From the NCBI GenBank assembly GCA_026018925.1, contig JAKSZU010000027.1, positions 1,508,829 to 1,572,828 on the forward strand: a DNA stretch of 64,000 nucleotides, given 5' to 3'. This document shows positions 61,271-64,000 of the stretch, piece after piece. The translations under genes and the position numbers were made by a program. The number at the start of each line of letters is the position of its first letter. Positions within the stretch are counted from its first letter, which is position 1. This DNA comes from Tupaia tana (taxonomy: Eukaryota; Chordata; Mammalia; Scandentia; Tupaiidae). The notes beneath the pieces were generated by a model. The model was not told the origin of the DNA. It saw nothing but the letters and a program-made list of their open reading frames with translations, and made no database searches.

Positions 61271-62395
61271 TTTCTGTGTAGCATTTCGTGGTATGCATGC
61301 CCACTAGTTTATCTATTCACCTAGGGTAGGACACTTCAGCTGTTTTTATTATTATTATTATTATTATTATTTATTATTATTATCATTATCTTAGCCATTC
61401 TAACAGGTGCATAGTGGTATCTCATTGTGGCTGCATTAAATGTGCACACCCCCAATATCTAATGAGGAACATCAATGTATGGGCTTACTTGCCATCTGTG
61501 TATCTTTGGTGGAGAGTATGTTTAAGTATTTTGTCCATTTTTAAATTGGATTGCTTGGTTTCTTATTGTTAAGTTTAGAAAGTTCTTTATATATTCTGGA
61601 TACAAGTCCTTTGTGGACGTATGACTTACAAATATTTTCTCCTACTCTGTACCCTTTTTCCCCCTCTTAACAGTATCTGTAGCAGAACAAACCTTTTCAT
61701 TTTGATAAAATCTAATTTATCAATTTTTTTCTATCGTGGATTATGCTTTCATGTCTAAGAAATTTTTGCCTAATTCCCGGCCCTAAGAGAAGCTGTCATT
61801 TCTTCCTTTCTGGACTGTACTTCTTTTGCACGCTCTGCTGTACTAGCTAGAATATCCGGTGATGGTGATTCAGAATGGAGAATGTTGACATTCTTGCTTT
61901 GATCCAGATTTTAGGGAGGAAGCACTTAGTCTGTCACCCTTAAATGTGATGTTACTGTAGGTTGTTTTGTAGATATTCTTTGTATTATGTTGAGAAACAC
62001 TTCTGTTTCTACCTTGTTGTGAGTTTTAGCATAAGTAGGTGTTAAATGTTTTTATTTTATTTTTTATATTTCTAAGGCAAAAATTACAGAATTTTTTCAG
62101 CAGAGAACTTTACATTCTTTTGTCTGTTGTTTCTTCCCTTTGCCCTTCCCCCAACCCTCTACCACCCAGTCCCCTCCCTTAAGTATTAAATTTTATCAGT
62201 GGCTTTTCTACCTCAATTAATGTGGTCATGTAGACTTTTTCTTTAATATAGCAGTTGGTGTCAATTGATAAGTATTGAACCAATTTTGCATCCTGAAATA
62301 ACCCTATTTAGTCATGGTGTATTTCTCTTGTTACCTATTTATCTTTTACCAGTATTTTGTTGAGAGTGTTGGTGTCTATGCTCATAAGAGCTCTG
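61271..62395 (-). mobile_element. L1 ORF2 fragment, long
   Basis: Antisense L1 in order: GTGCATAGTGGTATCTCATT, ATTTTGTCCATTTTTAAATT, CTGGATACAAGTCCTTTGTG, CCTTTTCATTTTGATAAAAT, AATGTTGACATTCTTGCTTT, GTCATGGTGTATTTCTC, ACCAGTATTTTGTTGAGAGT. This covers roughly the last third of ORF2 (reverse transcriptase to C-terminus) with many stops. A (TTA)n run at 61346-61387 interrupts it. Confidence 0.88.
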
Positions 62396-63226
62396 ACTCC
62401 AACATTGACCTCATCTTCAGAGCCGTCACACGTACTCCAGTCTGCCCCACCTGTGCACTGCTCAGCCAAGCTCAGACCTCGGTGATGCTTCATACCGTGA
62501 TCCCGCTCCCTAAGCCTCTGCTGTGTTGGTCGAGGTAGGGTTCACACACAGGCCACTACAGTGTGGGCCCCGGATTCCATGCACAGATCGAAGCCATCCC
62601 TTTCCCTTCACCTTAGTGAGGGCGTAGCTGTGGTTTCACTCGCTGTGTCTGCTTAGCCGCGCTAGGAGGGAAGGCCGCAGCTCACTGGCGTGTACTTAGG
62701 GTGGTGGGGGTGAGTTGAGGGGCCCATTGTACAGACCCTCGGGGGCACAGTCTCTGGGCAGGGGCAGGGCAAGGCCCCTCCTGCAGGCTACAGCTATGCC
62801 GGGGGAGCAGGAGGGCAGCCGCTTCTTCCAGAGCTTAGACAGCTGGGGCCTGCTTCTTCTCAGTCGTCTGAACAGACGGAGCAGGCTTTCCTGGGGCAGT
62901 ACGCTCTGTTTTACTAAACCCTTCACAGTTCTAAATTGCAAGCTGCTTTAGCTCCCAGACCAAGATATGTAGTACAGGAGGCGAAAATCCATAGGGAGCT
63001 CACAGGCAAGCCTTCCTTCACTTGCCCAACTATTTTCTCAGTTCCATCTTTCTGAATCTTCTGAATAATGGCTGAGGTCTCAGTGTCCGTGTAGGGCTCA
63101 GTGTTTGGAAGGCCTACAAGTATGGGTGGGCGTCAGTATCCAGATGTTTAGTTGAAATCACCAGGAGTAGGATAGAATGCATGTATTCCATCTTGACCAG
63201 AATCAAAAGCTAGCACTCTACATTTA
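62396..63226. other. Intron, nothing recognised
   Basis: GC-richer at 62560-62900 with opposing frames (62696-62941 minus, 62715-62951 plus) of about 80 codons. No domain. Confidence 0.4.
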
Positions 63227-63303
63227 CTGAGTTGTCGGAAAGCCATGATGCATTTTTACATAGAAGAACAGAAAAATATGCATAACTTTTCCAACAGCCC
63301 AAT
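63227..63303 (+). mobile_element. Mariner-like MITE, type 2
   Basis: GAGTTGTCGGAAAGCCATG, GATGCATTTTTACATAGAAG, AACTTTTCCAACAGCCCAAT. Inverted ends and a core shared with the copy near 1170. Confidence 0.75.
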
Positions 63304-63332
63304 ATTATTAATGAGATAGAATTTGTTTTCTG

Positions 63333-63604
63333 GGGACCAGCAGTTAGCGTAATGGCTATGTCGCTGGACTCCCACGTAGTTGACTGCGGTTCGCGTCCCG
63401 GACCCGGTGGCTTAAACTCACGCCGGGCACGTGTGCGTGTGTGCCCAAGATCCCGAGAGGAGAATGGAGGAGAAGGGATTGCGGTGTGGCCATCCCCTCT
63501 GGGGGGTGATTTCTCGCTTTCTATCTCTCTGTCTCTCTCTATCTGTCTGGCGAGCGCACGCGCCCTATAGCAAAAACCTCTCTAAAAAAAAAGAAGAAAA
63601 AAAA
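63333..63604 (+). mobile_element. tRNA-derived SINE (SINE-A), young
   Basis: GGGACCAGCAGTTAGCGTAA (A box), GCGGTTCGCGTCCCGGACCC, CCCCTCTGGGGGG core, CCCTATAGCAAAAACCTCTC. A perfect 15-bp duplication AGAATTTGTTTTCTG lies at 63318-63332 and 63605-63619. Confidence 0.95.
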
Positions 63605-63639
63605 AGAATTTGTTTTCTGTGTTTGTTATTAATTTTTAT

Positions 63640-63800
63640 TTCATCTTTTAATTACTTGTTCATGTCCTTGGCCAATTTTAAATGAGATCTAAATGTTCAT
63701 ATGAACGCTTTATATACTTACTTCATATGCATTACTTGTTTATAATAACTATATTTGTTGTCAAGTATTTTTCAAACCTTTTACTCTTTTTATTTCTATT
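63640..63800 (-). mobile_element. Possible L1 fragment
   Basis: CATGTCCTTGGCCAATTTTA AATGAGAT and CTTTATATACTTAC resemble antisense L1. Too short to be sure. Confidence 0.4.
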
Positions 63801-64000
63801 TTTTAAAGTTTATTCATTCATTCTGTAAGTGAGAGAGACAGAGAGTCAGCACTTCTCAGAAGGTTCCTGATCCTGTGACCCACCCCAGCTCCGGCCTACC
63901 TAGATCAGGGAGCGTGCGTGCCCCGCAAATGCAGAGTGCTCTGGAACCTAACACGTCTTCCAACATGGGGCTGCCCCACAGAGCATCACGTTTTACCACA
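63800..64000 (-). mobile_element. SINE-B copy, cut by the window end
   Basis: TTTATTCATTCATTCTGTAA, GAGAGAGACAGAGAG, then GC-rich sequence with AGCTCCGGCCTACC and no match to SINE-A. Resembles the element at 18355. The tRNA-like head would lie outside the window. Confidence 0.45.

Overview
The window is ordinary, repeat-rich, non-coding DNA from a placental mammal, with one recognisable coding exon. That exon (7228-7408) is the first coding exon of a copine gene, almost certainly CPNE4. It sits on the + strand and encodes 60 residues, starting at ATG 7229 and ending at a GT donor at 7409. I found no second coding exon in the 56 kb that follows, so most of the window is probably the first intron after the start codon. 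The part left of 7228 is 5' UTR intron or upstream sequence. No CpG island, RNA gene, CRISPR array or bacterial-type operon is visible.

The mammalian assignment rests on the spliced exon and on MIR, L2 and L1 fossils and a processed RPL21 pseudogene. The dominant element is a lineage-specific tRNA-derived SINE (called SINE-A here), with over 30 copies in both orientations. Full copies are about 220-300 bp, with RNA polymerase III A and B boxes, a GC-rich central hairpin, a pyrimidine-rich block and an A tail. Several copies have perfect 15-17 bp target-site duplications, so the family was active recently. I saw no Alu, B1, carnivore CAN or equine ERE elements. The order of mammal is therefore not settled from this window.

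Layout. 1-7227: upstream sequence with a nested pair of mariner-like MITEs, a hAT transposon split by a SINE, and a 0.9 kb TG-rich satellite about 1 kb before the exon. 7228-7408: the exon. 7409-24000: intron with MIR, L1, L2 and SINE copies and a 47-48 bp minisatellite (20651-20853). 24000-34400: four tandem 77-bp units inside an L2 fossil, then L1 and SINE copies. 34417-34975: the RPL21 retropseudogene on the minus strand. 35000-64000: more SINEs, MIRs, short MITEs, microsatellites, and a long minus-strand L1 ORF2 fossil near 61.3-62.4 kb.

Apart from the copine exon nothing here looks translated. I found no convincing undescribed gene system. The notable items are repeat biology: nested insertions, microsatellites in or beside mobile elements, tandem amplification inside an old LINE, and a SINE family with a palindromic core.
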